A stretch of DNA of 64,000 nucleotides, from assembly GCA_038496675.1 (NCBI GenBank), contig CM076661.1:11074906-11138905 (forward strand). Reading direction: 5' to 3'. This DNA comes from Rachycentron canadum. Lineage: Eukaryota > Chordata > Actinopteri > Carangiformes > Rachycentridae. The translations under genes were made by a program, and so were the position numbers. A model generated the notes under the pieces. That model did no database searches, was not told the origin of the DNA, and saw only the letters and a list, made by a program, of their open reading frames with translations. This document shows, one piece after another, positions 11,311-22,198 of the stretch (within the stretch, counting starts at the first letter, position 1; the number at the start of each line of letters is the position of its first letter).

Positions 11311-12387
11311 TCTGCTAAGGGTCTTGGGAAGAGATTGCAGAGGTCCATACTGGATACTGAAGACTATTAGTCTGGGAGACAGCAGTGTTGACGGTATTGA
11401 TTGTGCCACCTAGAATAAGTTGCCATAACGGGATCATATTGATCAGAATCATTGATGGTGTACAGTATGTTTCACTGCCTTGTGGACAAATTCAATTCTA
11501 TTGATGAAAACACGTTGAGAGGATCAAGTGCATACCTATACCATACTGCATGTCCGAGGAACAGGAGAATGTTATACAGCCAATTAATCAAGTTAAGTTC
11601 CACCCACAGCCGTCTACACTGGTTGCATACAGAAGACTAACATATCGTTGAGGGAAATCACCGAAATGTGCTATAAATCTGCTGTAGGTTCCTGGTGTCC
11701 TCCCAAGTCATACACATCGATTTTCAAGATGAGGAATTCATTCTGTGTCTAAACAGAAAGACAAAAAAAAAAAAAAAATGCAAATTTTGACATCTACAAA
11801 CGCTCCCGTGCATTTGAATGGATGGGCAGATGGACAGATTTTGGTAGCTGTAACTAAAGCATAGATTAGTGGTTAATCTTGTTGTAGGGTTTCTTCTTTC
11901 ACTCAGAATCATTCCAGGAAACGAGAGCAGATTTGAAATCCATCCAAATCTAATTAAAACACTCAATACAAAGGACTGTGCTTTTTTGACAGTTTGATTG
12001 GAGGGATGAGAGGCATGGTGAGGGAGGGCCTACTGTAACCATTTCACAGGAGGCTCCATGCAGTGCTGTTCTTCAGATGGGGTGCCTTTTGTTGTTACTG
12101 GAGACAGATAGGCATTCCTGATAAATGTGAAAATGTGTCAAAACTCAGGAGGGAAGCCAGGAAAGTACCAGAGGTAAATTTGGCCTACTTGGGCATCGTT
12201 ACAGCTATTGTTTGACAGTGAGTCGGTTAAGTTCACCCGCATTGTACGGTATTTTTGCTGATGTAGTGGCTGTATTGTAAATTGCTTTACTTCTCTTTTT
12301 TTTTTTTTATTTGTGGTGTTGCTATCGAGTCTCCACTTGTCGAATATTTTCTGAAAGCAAATAAAATTTCATTTGTACTTCTACTGG
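11311..12387. other. Noncoding stretch, nothing recognised
   Basis: No gene, RNA or mobile element is recognised. There is an A tract at 11762-11778 followed directly by a POU octamer ATGCAAAT (11778-11785), and a T tract at 12294-12309. Confidence 0.6.
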
Positions 12388-12610
12388 TTTCCTCCACCGA
12401 GCAGGTTGTTTTCATCTGTATGCAATAAGCAAAAACTGCTGAGTCGATTCGCACCAAACCTGGTGGATGGATGGGGGTATGGGCCAGGGAATGACACATA
12501 AAATTTTGGGGCAGATCCAGGTCATTTATTATGAATTGAATTTATAAAGATTTCTTTCCGTGTGTTGTTTGCCATTGGCCTTGGCGGAGGTCTACGCTCT
12601 CTGAGTGTCT
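12388..12610. repeat. Degenerate teleost-type interspersed repeat with inverted ends
   Basis: The left end has CCTCCACCGAG (12391-12401) and the right end CTTGGCGGAGG (12580-12590). These are reverse complements with two mismatches. The interior contains strings (ACTGCTGAGTCGATT, ACCTGGTGGATGG, GGGGCAGATCCAGG) and an end (GGAGGTCTACGCTCTCTGAG) that I recall as widespread in fish genomes. About 220 bp with terminal inversions suggests a nonautonomous DNA element, but I cannot assign a family name. Membership rests on memory, not a search. Confidence 0.55.
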
Positions 12611-12780
12611 TCAGAGAGTAATTTTAATCTTTTTTTCACAAATAAAAACACCTCACACCATCTGATCTAACCATTGCTGAGCTGAAGACTCCTGAATAAA
12701 AGGACGAGAAGCCGCAAGGCTTCACATGCTTTCTGACCACAAGCAAAAAAAAAAAAAAAGGGAAATCAATATTTCTTTAC
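12611..12780. other. Noncoding spacer
   Basis: This is a short AT-rich spacer with an A tract at 12745-12759. Nothing else is recognised. Confidence 0.6.
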
Positions 12781-13187
12781 AGGCCTGGGAGACTCTGAGG
12801 GCTTGCTTAACGCCCTAACAACAGGCTTTAGAGCGCTGTCTATCCTGTAAACCTATCGCATCTCTGCAATCTCCAACTCTGCCCGGCGACAGGCCCTCCC
12901 AGGCCCCTGTTCTCACTTCACTGTCTGGCCCCTGTAGTCCCAGCCCTTGCAGCCCCTTGTCCCAGTCCCTGCAACCTCTCACTCCCAAGCCTCCACAGCA
13001 GCAACAGCAGTGCTGTTAGCATTGTTAATGGCTATTGTTATGAATGAGGACCTCTACTCCTCTTTCTTCATTGGCAGGCCCGGGGCAGGCAGATGGATAG
13101 GCTGCTACTTCTTCTCTGCTATCAGGACAGCCCAGACGCTGGGCCCAGGACTGGCGGAACAAAGTAGGAGGAATGATGCCCCAGTGG

Positions 13188-13350
13188 GGAGAAAAGGGCG
13201 AGAGGGACCAAAAAGGTGGAAAGGAGGGAGAGGGGAAAGGGATGAGGGAGGAGACTCAAGGGAAGAGGGTGACAGAGGGAGAAAAAAGGCAGAATAGGAG
13301 GGGGCAAGAGACAAGGGTGAAGGAGCAAGGGAGCAATAGAGGGGAGCAGG
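13188..13350. repeat. Purine-rich (GGGA/GGAA) tract
   Basis: About 160 bp are almost entirely A and G on the plus strand, without a fixed period. Such homopurine tracts can form triplexes. The tract contains the quadruplex motif at 13226-13248. Confidence 0.8.
13226..13248 (+). other. G-quadruplex-forming motif
   Basis: The G-runs at 13226-13228, 13232-13235, 13239-13241 and 13246-13248 are separated by loops of 3, 3 and 4 bases. This is a canonical intramolecular quadruplex pattern inside the purine tract. Confidence 0.6.
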
Positions 13351-13500
13351 TCTCTCCTCCCCTGAATAAATTTGGAGCTCCATTGTAAAGGGTATAAGAG
13401 AGGAGTGTGGCTGCTGTCTGTGGCAGAGGCCTATATTCTCAGCAGCCTGTGGAGAAGAAAGGAGGAGGGGTGAGGGGCACACACTGCCCCGTTACTGGCC

Positions 13501-14379
13501 CCCTGCCGTACCCCCTCTAACCCACCCCCTCCCTCCAGCACCCCTGCCTGGTGATGAATGGTGGTACTTGCAGAAAGTGAAGCCTGCTGGTGAGCCTTGG
13601 CTCAGGCTGGGAGGCAGGGGAGGCAGACTGCTTGGAAGATCACGGGGACAAACTCAGCAAAAGGCTGCCCTTCAGTCACCCATATACTTCACCAAGATGG
13701 CAGCCCTGCTGCTGGCACACAACCACAGAAACGAGTAACGGGAAAAAAAAAAAAAAATGCTTTCCATCATGAAGGGATTCAGAATCATAATCAAATCCTC
13801 TAAGGCCCATTTTGGTTTTGTGAATTCTCCAACACTGTGTGAACGAGCAATCCTGGCAGCAAAAAGACACAGCACTTGCAATAAATAGCAACTGTTACCA
13901 TATGACTGTATGTGGTGAATTAGTCCTCCAGTCGACAAGGCCTGTATAGTCTTCAAATGTTGTATCTAGCAGGACGACTTCACACTGATCATGATCTCAC
14001 CTCCATAAATTACTTATTGTGGCCGGGAATGTCAGCCTAGACATTTGCTATAACCACAAAAATAGAAAATACTAATTGCTCACTCAAATAATGATTGTGC
14101 TGTTTGCTGACTACATCACAAAAGATGCTGCTCTGTAGATATGAGATTTTTTTTTTCCCTTCAGGCACTCAACAAGAAAAAAAAAATCCCATGTCAAACA
14201 ACACTGTTCTCTTGCAATCTCTCTAATGAGTGGTGTCTCTGGTCCTCACTGCACACTTCTTCCTCATCCTGCCTGGTTTTCTCTCTCTGTCACACATGAA
14301 ATAAGAGAGTAGATCCTGCTCTAAAGCAGACCAAGCTGTGTTAGAGAAAGAGACAGAGAGATGGAGAGAAAAGTAGGAG
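13501..14379. other. Noncoding stretch, nothing recognised
   Basis: No gene is supported. There is an A tract at 13743-13757, and CT- and GA-rich patches near 14270-14380. Confidence 0.6.
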
Positions 14380-14600
14380 GAGAGAGCCTGGGGGCTGGCC
14401 TCTGTCCCGGCTCCCCCAGCCTCTCTGGATCCCAGCCATCTGCCACAGCTGCTGCCTGGCTTTAACTGCCACTCTAATTGACAATGAACCCAGAGCCCTG
14501 TGATAATTGTGGCTGCTTGGTGACTTGGGCAGGTAATGCCTCCCTTTCAGGATTTATCAGGCCCCATCTGTTCCTCGTAGTGCTATATGTGGCAGAAAAG
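14380..14600. promoter_or_regulatory. CNE-like block
   Basis: This non-repetitive, balanced sequence is packed with short developmental motifs: CAGCTG E-boxes, CTAATTGACAATG (homeodomain plus SOX) near 14475 and ATAATTGTGG near 14500. No splice-flanked open frame is convincing. Cross-species alignment would decide. Confidence 0.25.
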
Positions 14601-14899
14601 GCCCCCTACCAACCATCAGCACTCAACGCTACTTCATCCCCTTCCTCCTCCTCCTTCAATACACCATCCCCTTTCTGGCCTCCCCCTCTGTCACTCCATC
14701 CATCCCTCAATCTGCCCCCCCGTGCACTTCTACCTCATCCTGCTCAGTCTTGTGCTCTGTCATAGCCAACCAATATCCTGCTCCCTAACGGCTCTTCCGC
14801 CTCCTCCTCCAGTTGCTGAGCAAATATTGGGCTTTTTTGTGAGGAGGGTGGGGGGGCTGCTTATTAGAGAGCAGCTCCACGGCCTAAGGGTGGCCCCAC

Positions 14900-14913
14900 C
14901 CACCAGAGGGCAC
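14900..14913 (+). promoter_or_regulatory. CTCF core motif (full consensus match)
   Basis: CCACCAGAGGGCAC matches all 14 positions of the vertebrate CTCF core CCASYAGRKGGCRS on the plus strand. CTCF with cohesin anchors chromatin loops, and motif direction sets loop polarity. The local context is C-rich and AGCTCTGAGG follows. Occupancy is inferred, not shown. Confidence 0.55.
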
Positions 14914-15815
14914 AGCTCTGAGGCTAGGATTGTTTGTTCAATCATTAACTAAAAATAAAAGGCTCCTTGCCTGGAACTGGGAGGGCATAACATAACCTCA
15001 CACCCTCTGCAACACCGCACTACCCCTGCACCGTTGATTAGATAGTACCCATCTTTCTCACGTGGGGGTGGGGGGGCAGGACAATTGAGATCTCTGTAGT
15101 GTTAGCAGGTGTTGTGTCGAATGGTGTTTGATTATTGCCATGCTCAATCTTGATCAAGTCTGCTCACCAGCCTCCCCCCAATGTTCTGAACTGTCACGGT
15201 CAGCCGCGCTGCACATTTAGCATGTCAGAAATTGTAATGCTGATGAATTGACAGATGATTCTCGTATCATTCTTTATGTAAATAATTGACAATTCCAATA
15301 TGGGGCTTATGAATGTGCTTAGTGCAAACAAAAAGTAGAGAACTTCCACGTGTGCAAGTGCAGCACTTTTCCTCCTGTCAGTGAGCAGCTGTTCTTCAGA
15401 TGAGGTTGGAAAATATTATGACAACAGGTTGTCTTCACATCCGCATCAAAATCAGCTTTCAATCCAACATCAGCTAAAAAGATATGGTCCCAGATAGAGT
15501 ATCGTCCGAAGATGCAGACAGGAAACACACACCACAATGGGCAGTAGAGGCCGTGCCAAATGCTTTTTTCTATTGCCAGATTAATGTCAGATACTGGCAG
15601 ATAACTGGAAAATATGTCAGCTTTACTTTCCAGAAATGGACAGATCTTGGCCATGTGCTGCCTAATTGTGGGCAGTGCTTTACCATCTGCTAGGATTAGA
15701 TATAATTTTCAGACAGAGTGATCAGATATGGTACACATTTGCTATCATTACCCTACATGGAGAACATGTATTTATTTATATCATTATTTAGTGCTGTCTC
15801 ATTGTTCGTAAGTTA

Positions 15816-15876
15816 GGTACAATGTATATCGCTACAACTCACAAGTGAGTTGTAGCGGTATACAGTGAATTGTACC
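15816..15876. repeat. Long imperfect palindrome
   Basis: The left arm at 15816-15842 and right arm at 15845-15876 are inverted copies beginning and ending GGTACAAT/ATTGTACC, with only AA between them. The inner 19 bp pair with one mismatch, and the outer 8 bp pair perfectly after a 5-base insertion in the right arm. It could be a palindromic MITE remnant or a template-switch product. Confidence 0.8.
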
Positions 15877-16013
15877 ACAGTGTGACTTGTTAGCACAAAA
15901 AAACAAAAAACAAAAGAAAGCACACAAGAATGCTTCAGCGGTTTTTGATCAGCGCAGAAATCAAGTCATAACTGTTATGGAATTATTTTCCCAACTCGCA
16001 GCGGGAAACTAGA

Positions 16014-16034
16014 TTTTTTTTTTTTTTTTTTTTT
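16014..16034. repeat. T21 homopolymer
   Basis: This is an uninterrupted run of T. Confidence 0.9.
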
Positions 16035-16963
16035 GTTCTTCACTAAATTGTTGTATGTTGCTTAAATTAATGATAATTGTATTTCATGGAATAACACAGA
16101 TTCTAGCATCCTTCCCTGTTTGTAAACTGCGCATAGAAAACATGTTTTACAAACCATTAAGCTCACAAATTTATTCACACAAATAAAACCAGCCATCTGT
16201 AATTTAGCATTATTTCAGTGCATTAGGAACAGAACATTTAACTCAGCCATAATTTTAGGCTTTGAATTAGAGCTTGGATGAGAAGGCACTCTAAACAGGA
16301 GTGCTGTGTGGACGCAGGATATCACACAAGAGTGGGAAAATGTCATGTGGAGAGTTTATGAATATGAAACAGGGTTACAATTGTCACACAGAATAGCATT
16401 CTGTGTAGCTGACATTCTATCATTTAACTCGGTTGGTTGTAGAGGTATTGATATTTGAATATGGATGTGATATAAAAGCAGCGTTGTAATACTATGAGTA
16501 TCCTAGAAGCTGCATATGCGAATGGAAATAGCAGTTTCCACTTTTTGCCAAGATTGTGACATGAAATTGCTTCATTCTCTGACATTTACCAAACTATTTG
16601 AGACCTGGACCCGATTTACCTGTGCATCCCTTTCTAATACCTCATCAATTCCAGAGCAGATTTCAGGATTTCAAGTGCAAGGGCATCTTTAGGCCTTTAA
16701 AAGCTACCCACAAGATTCAGCAGGCGTGTGATACCGAAACAGCAAGATTTCTCTTTCTCTCTCTCTATCACACTTACACACTCATGGACATACACACTGA
16801 CGCTCACAAATGCATCCTGCTGACAACCCACCACTCCTAATCCCTCCTCATCATGGCTGCCTGAGCCCTCAGGGTTTCAGTCATTTGGTGTGTATCTACC
16901 ACGGGATTCTGATGCTGCTGTGTTGCCTGCTCAGGTGCAGGTGTGTTAGTGTGCAAATGTGTA

Positions 16964-16966
<3 letters not shown>

Positions 16967-17022
<56 letters not shown>
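16967..17022. repeat. (GT)n microsatellite
   Basis: This is a nearly pure GT repeat of about 27 units. It produces poly-Val/Cys and poly-His/Thr shadow frames. Confidence 0.95.
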
Positions 17023-17025
<3 letters not shown>

Positions 17026-17299
17026 CTGCCACAAAATGTTATTGCATGATTTGAAGCAGGAATTAACTGGGTAAACACCATGCTAACCTTCAGATTGCTC
17101 CTGCAACTAAATCTTAATGGTCAACAAAATGGATATATGCTATATGGTTAATTGATATTTAGAATAATCTGTGATTTGAATGGTTTGAGTAGCAAACACT
17201 TTATTTTGCAGACGAAATAAACTGTTTACACTGAAGCTAGCAGACAGAAACACTGGCCGGAGCCACTGGCATGGAGGAAAGATATGTGATATTTGAAAC

Positions 17300-17720
17300 A
17301 TGCTGCACAAAGTAAGTTTTGTCACGTGCTGCTCCTTCAAAGGAGCTGTTTATAAGTTTTGCTATTGCTACGTAGCCAACGTTCCCATTAAGCTGTTTTC
17401 TTACCAGTCTAGTGTTGTGAGTTCAGCGTCAAACTTCGTTCCTTTACTTGGCAGCAGCTGTCTCCGGTGCTGGGTAGCAGCGCCAATGTTGGCTCTTGTT
17501 GTGCTTCAATTTCAACTGAAGTTAGCGTGCTAACCAGATAGCCCTAGTCCAGCCAAGTCATCCTGTCACTTTTATGATACTGAGTCACTGTAGCGTCCAG
17601 TCTGCCCTGATGAAGTTCTGCTCAGACAGTATATTATAATATCTTGTCTTATAAACTCAGCAATGGCTGAAGCTCTTGGCAAGAGCTGGTAAGTAAACAG
17701 CTGGTAATGCTAATGTTAGC
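17300..17720. repeat. Possible old interspersed repeat
   Basis: The stretch has the texture of fish interspersed repeats that I recall (TTCAAAGGAGCTGTTT, CAGCAGCTGTCTCCGG, GTTAGCGTGCTAACC, GCTAATGTTAGC). I cannot identify ends, a target duplication or a protein. A 77-codon frame at 17300-17533 is unrecognisable. It may instead be unique sequence. Confidence 0.3.
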
Positions 17721-18086
17721 AATGCCTCAACAGCAAATCTTACAAATAGTTCCTTTCAACATATAGCTGATATAGTTTTAGTTAACCTGTAAACTTCTTG
17801 CTTATAGCTGCTTCCTAACAACATTGATTTTTAGAATTAACAAATTAACACAGTTCCTAAAGTTAATGCCATGCATGTGAAATCATTGCATCACACACAG
17901 TCAGATTTTAAATCATAGACCAAAGAAACTGAGGTGAGGTATTTTCCTTTACATTTTCAATGTATCTATATGCATATGCATTCCTTTTCAAGTTTCACCA
18001 AAGGCTCAGAACACAGGTTCTGTAAGGACCTATGTACGCTTTAAGTAAAGGATGCTACATGTTGGATAAGCCTAATTAAATGCATG

Positions 18087-18130
18087 TTAAAAAAACAAAA
18101 CAAACAAACAAACAAAAAAAAAAAAAAAAA
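18087..18130. repeat. A-rich (CAAA)n run
   Basis: AAAC/CAAA units grade into a pure A run of about 17. This resembles a retroposon tail, but no body is recognised upstream. Confidence 0.8.
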
Positions 18131-18619
18131 CACTCACTCCGAGCTCCCTGACTCACATTATAAGTGAGGACAAAGGCAATGACATGATCTTAATCAAAAT
18201 GGCAAGAACATTAAAAATGTAGCAATGCTCAACACAGGCAAAGATAAGAATCGATTTGAGTTGCTGATGATGGTTATCACCATTAATTATTGAATTAGTT
18301 CTCCATCATCATGTAAGTGCACTGCTGCGTCCTTCAGGGAAGGGACAGGAACATGGTTCTCTCTGCTAATGTACAAGCTGAGTTCTCCTCTTCTACTCTA
18401 CATATTGCCCTGGAGCTCAATTCACACTTACAAGTTCAACGTGTAAACATAACATACCCATTTCATCTTTACATCTCAGACTCACTGTCTGGCTGTGTTG
18501 TTTTCTCTCTTCTCATTTGTCTTTATCTCTCTGCGAAATATGCTGGTGGATTGGAAGCTAGCAGTGTGATAGCACACAGCTCCAGCTCTCCCCTGTAATA
18601 ACTACAGAGCTGTAGTGTG

Positions 18620-18659
18620 TTGTGAGCCTGTGATCCTGTGATCCTGTGATCTTGTGAGC
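18620..18659. repeat. 8-bp minisatellite
   Basis: About five copies of an 8-base unit, CCTGTGAT, lie in tandem. The central copies are exact and the outer copies read CTTGTGAG or GCCTGTG. Confidence 0.75.
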
Positions 18660-19330
18660 CTGCGGCCCATCAGAAACACCATGTCCCTCTAGGTGCATTA
18701 ATCCGACAGGCAGGGCTTTTGCGCTGAGGGCTGAGGCCTAGCTATCTCCCGCCTTGGCCTCAGAGGATGGCCCTGCTTAGGCAGAGGAGCTCCCCACTGA
18801 CCCCCAGGCTACAGGGGCTCTGAGATTAGCACCGCTCCCCATACTTTGTATCTGTCACAGGCCAGTGCTGTGGGGATGGACGGGCCTGGATTATCACAGG
18901 GGAGAGGAGAGCTATTCTACATTTCACACACAGCTAAGAGGGGATTCAGGATTCTGGTCACTGTCTACTGGGACATGGGGTGTAGATGAGAGTTTTGTGA
19001 GATGCATGCATCTGTGTGTGTGTGTGTGGATCTATCCTCGGATATTTGAAGTACAATTAAAATGAAGATTAGAAAATTAATCCCATGGTTTGCGGTACGT
19101 ACTGTATAGACATGATCATAATTCACAAGAGGAGATAAAACCGGTGCACATGTGACTTTTGGTGATTAAAAAAAACATCTTCACACAATTTGAAGATAGT
19201 GGTTTTATTCACTCTATGGAGTCCACGGTCGGCACAACTTGCTGTCTAATAAGTTCGACTTTGGTGCTTAGGTTGGATCCTAGAAGATAAAGCAAAACAT
19301 CCTTTCAGAATTGCCTGCATTTAAATCTTT

Positions 19331-19344
19331 GAGAACATGTTCTC
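19331..19344. promoter_or_regulatory. p53-family half-site palindrome
   Basis: GAGAACATGTTCTC is a perfect 14-bp palindrome. Its centre, GAACATGTTC, fits the p53 half-site RRRCWWGYYY exactly. There is no adjacent second decamer, and the hexamers are too close for a steroid-receptor element, which needs a 3-bp spacer. Confidence 0.3.
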
Positions 19345-20426
19345 CTGCAGTGAGACACAATAAGCTGGAGTAGAATAACCCAGCAGCAAACATAATGCTA
19401 ATCAGACACTCAATCATCCTAAACAATAAACAGCAGACACTAAATATGAAGATGGCTGTATAGTTCACATGAATGGTAACCCTGCAGGTATCCAGGTGTC
19501 ACTGATAGCAGAGTATTGTGAAGAGCCATTACCATATGTTTTAGCTATTGTCATTAGCCTGCTATTTGTCGGTCAAGGGACCCTGACACAAAGAGAGGGA
19601 GAGCTCATTTATCATAAACATACAACAGTGATTCAGACTCTCACAAAGAAACTGCACATCTCTGCATTAATATTCATTGCTTCATTGGGATTGTTCTGTT
19701 ATCAACAATACTTTTCTTTTGCTTCTTATTTCTCTGTTTCACTTCAAGAACTCTTACTTGCTCTCAGCCTTCCCAGTAATTTTTCTATTAGGATAAGTCA
19801 TTTTTTTCCTATTTAGTGTCATTCATCTCCACTTTGTGTAATGGTGCCATGGTTAAAAGCCTTAATAATAGTGCTTACAATGCATATTCCCAAATTCCCA
19901 TGTTCTCACAGCCAAGGAGATAATTTATTCTTCAAAAGGCAGCATCTGAGAAAATGTTCAGCAATTTAAGCATTAGTTGCTATTACAATTGTATTCACAA
20001 TACTTTTAGACAAAGTATTTGTCTAAGTTGGTCTGATCAACTGTCACAAATAGAAGGACAGAGAGATAGAACTACCTTTCAGGCGACTTGGCTCAGCCTC
20101 GCTAAATGGCTTCTGACAGCCAGATTCATCAGTGGCTCATCTGTGCTGTTTACACTGTTTAATTGTTTGACAGTTCCTGTTTATGCTGTGTCACTTCCAA
20201 TCCTTTCTGCTTCCATTAAACAGCGCAGCTTTCCTTCAATAAATGAGCAGCGCTTGGAATTTGCCAGTAACCGCACTGCTGGATGTGATCAAACAAAATG
20301 TGGCCGTCCAGCTTCCTGCAGGCATCACTCTCATGTGCTGTAACTGAGACGAGGTCAATCAACACTTAGGGCGTTATTTGTGTGGAGGGTCTGCATGTGC
20401 GCGTATGGGTCCTGCATGAATATCCA

Positions 20427-20468
20427 TGTGTGTGTGTATGTGCGCATGTGTGTCTGTGCGCGTGTGTG
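20427..20468. repeat. Alternating GT/GC purine-pyrimidine run
   Basis: GTGTGT, GTGCGCAT and GTGCGCGTGTGTG alternate purine and pyrimidine, which favours Z-DNA. It is not a gene. Confidence 0.7.
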
Positions 20469-20734
20469 ACCCATGCAGCCAGCAGGTTTTTACCAGACAT
20501 TTCAAAGTGGGAGGCCTGATCGAGAATCAGTTGAGCCTTTGAAGTCTGTTATAAATAAGATGGTTAAGGGGACCTGCATGGGCAGTGATCCTGGATCGCT
20601 ACTCTTAGAAGCTTGATATATATGGGTCATTGACTTAAGATGACTTATTAGCACACACACGCTGCAGGTAATGGAAGCGTAGTTATACAAGCTTGCACTT
20701 TGCATGCCATGACTATTCAACCTTCAACAACTCC

Positions 20735-20742
20735 TATATAAG
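20735..20742 (+). promoter_or_regulatory. TATA-box candidate
   Basis: TATATAAG lies about 30 bp upstream of a GA-rich stretch that resembles a 5-prime leader. It is the best core-promoter match that I noticed in the window. No initiator is obvious and no CpG island accompanies it, so this may be chance. Confidence 0.25.
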
Positions 20743-20764
20743 CGAGAACAGTGGGCTCAGGGGA

Positions 20765-21015
20765 GAGAACGAGTGAGCGAGGTTGAGAGAGAGCAAAACA
20801 GACAGCCAGAGGGTGGAAAGAGAGTTGGTGGAGAGAGTCAGAGTCAGAGAGAGACTACGCTCCTGCAAAGATGAAAGACAATGCAATCAATAAGATATAT
20901 AAGATAACAAATAATGCCCTGGGTATCTCATTAATTGTAACATAGGCTTATTATGCTGAGCACAGGTTTATAAAGCTGGGTCACTTTGGCTCTTTTTATT
21001 GAAATATCAGCAAAG
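20765..21015 (+). other. Candidate noncoding first exon
   Basis: This segment runs from about 30 bp after the TATA-like box to a strong splice-donor match (CAAAG followed by GTGAGA; GT at 21016-21017). It is GA-rich at first and AT-rich later. The first ATG (20871) opens only 24 codons, so any exon would be untranslated or the start of a leader. Transcript evidence is needed. Confidence 0.2.
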
Positions 21016-21505
21016 GTGAGAGGAGGTAAAACGGTCTTGAGACTAAAACTTGGCGGTGGCTTCAGAAAAACGTGTGACAGAAGGTCATCCACTCACCAGC
21101 AGCGTTATTGTTGCCTGTTGTTTGCTGTTGCACATGTGGGGCTGTTTTTTTTTTTTCTTCTTCTTCTCAGAGAACAGCCAGACAGAGAATTTAAAATCTC
21201 TTTAGTATATGTTTCACTCTACGCTCAAGTGCTCATCACTTGTGCTTTTATTTTACATTTAAAACCACGCAAACCAGCCAGAACAACACACGTAAAAACA
21301 ATCTGTTGTTCAGTATCTGCTCGTGTGGGGTTCTGTAAGTTGTGGTGTGTTATTGTAGACACTGTGATGACATTGGACCCTCCGTCATTCTTCCCTTCAT
21401 GCGTAAGAGGAAGAAAATGATAGCTTATCCCTCGATGCCCTTGAAAGCAAGGTGTCTCTGCATAGTATATCCATCACAATCAATGCCAGATCATTTATAT
21501 TAAAT

Positions 21506-21507
<2 letters not shown>

Positions 21508-21535
<28 letters not shown>
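21508..21535. repeat. T28 homopolymer
   Basis: This is an uninterrupted run of about 28 T, followed by AAAAG. Confidence 0.9.
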
Positions 21536-21540
<5 letters not shown>

Positions 21541-22135
21541 CTACGCCCCGTAATGTGTCGGTCCGAATGTAGAATGAATTTACAGAAAGCAATAAACAGT
21601 GATCGTCGCCCACAACTTGTCCTTTTAATTTACAGCCTGGAGCTGGGCACTGGGCTAAGGAGAGAGGAAGGTTGGGAGTCCAGATGCATAATGACCTATG
21701 CATTTCCACCTGATCTCTATTCTCCAGGTGCCATGGCTTTCTGCCATAAAGGTGCATAAAATCCATTATCAGGGAACACGGTTTACAAAGAGTAATATTG
21801 TAATTTCCATAAACGCAATGTCTGTTGGTCTTTCCATTAATCTTGATGACATTTTAGCATGATAATTTATTTATATATATGTATACCCATTGCCACTTTT
21901 AATAGCGAATTAATAAAATGAACTGTTATTAGCATAAAATATGGCTTGTAGTTGTGACTGGGATTACATTCCCTTGGTAGCTGGGTCAACACCTAGTTTA
22001 ATCCTCATTTTAAATTGGCTAAGTGTGCTGTCAACTTGCAAACACTGCCACCAGAAAGCACTCTGCTTATCACGTGCACTGTAGCCTGTACTGTATTTCT
22101 GCCAAATCTAAAATGGAATTGCTCTTATTTATACA

Positions 22136-22138
<3 letters not shown>

Positions 22139-22198
<60 letters not shown>

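Larger units (their letters stand above)
12781..13500. promoter_or_regulatory. GC-richer CNE-like block with SOX-type pair
   Basis: The composition rises above the surroundings and the sequence is largely repeat-free to about 13170. Two identical ATTGTTA strings (13021-13027 and 13034-13040) are direct SOX-type sites 13 bp apart around a TAATGG homeodomain core. A purine-rich tract follows. Overlapping frames on both strands are proline- or lysine/glutamate-rich compositional artefacts. An enhancer role is inference from texture only. Confidence 0.3.
14961..17299. other. Noncoding stretch
   Basis: No gene is supported. The minus-strand frame at 15654-15319 and the others carry no recognisable domain. 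The stretch contains the hairpin at 15816-15876, a T tract at 16014-16034, a small 9-bp stem-loop at 16386-16406 and a long GT tract at 16967-17022. Confidence 0.6.
17721..20700. other. Noncoding stretch with CNE-like patches
   Basis: No gene is supported. The frames at 19469-19816 and 19954-20343 are open for more than 110 codons but show no domain and no credible splice context. The sequence at 18690-18870, 19480-19720 and 20080-20340 reads as conserved noncoding DNA. The stretch also holds an A-rich run, an 8-bp minisatellite, a p53-type palindrome and a GT/GC alternating run. Confidence 0.5.

Noticed and set aside
13105..13482. 125-codon minus-strand proline/serine-rich frame
   Set aside because: It is the complement of a purine-rich tract. 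The proline richness is compositional.
16471..16478. TATAAAAG as a possible promoter
   Set aside because: It has no leader, initiator or downstream splice signal. Such strings are common in AT-rich DNA.
19332..19343. Glucocorticoid/androgen receptor element reading of AGAACATGTTCT
   Set aside because: Steroid-receptor elements need three bases between the hexamers. Here there are none, so the p53-type half-site is the better reading.
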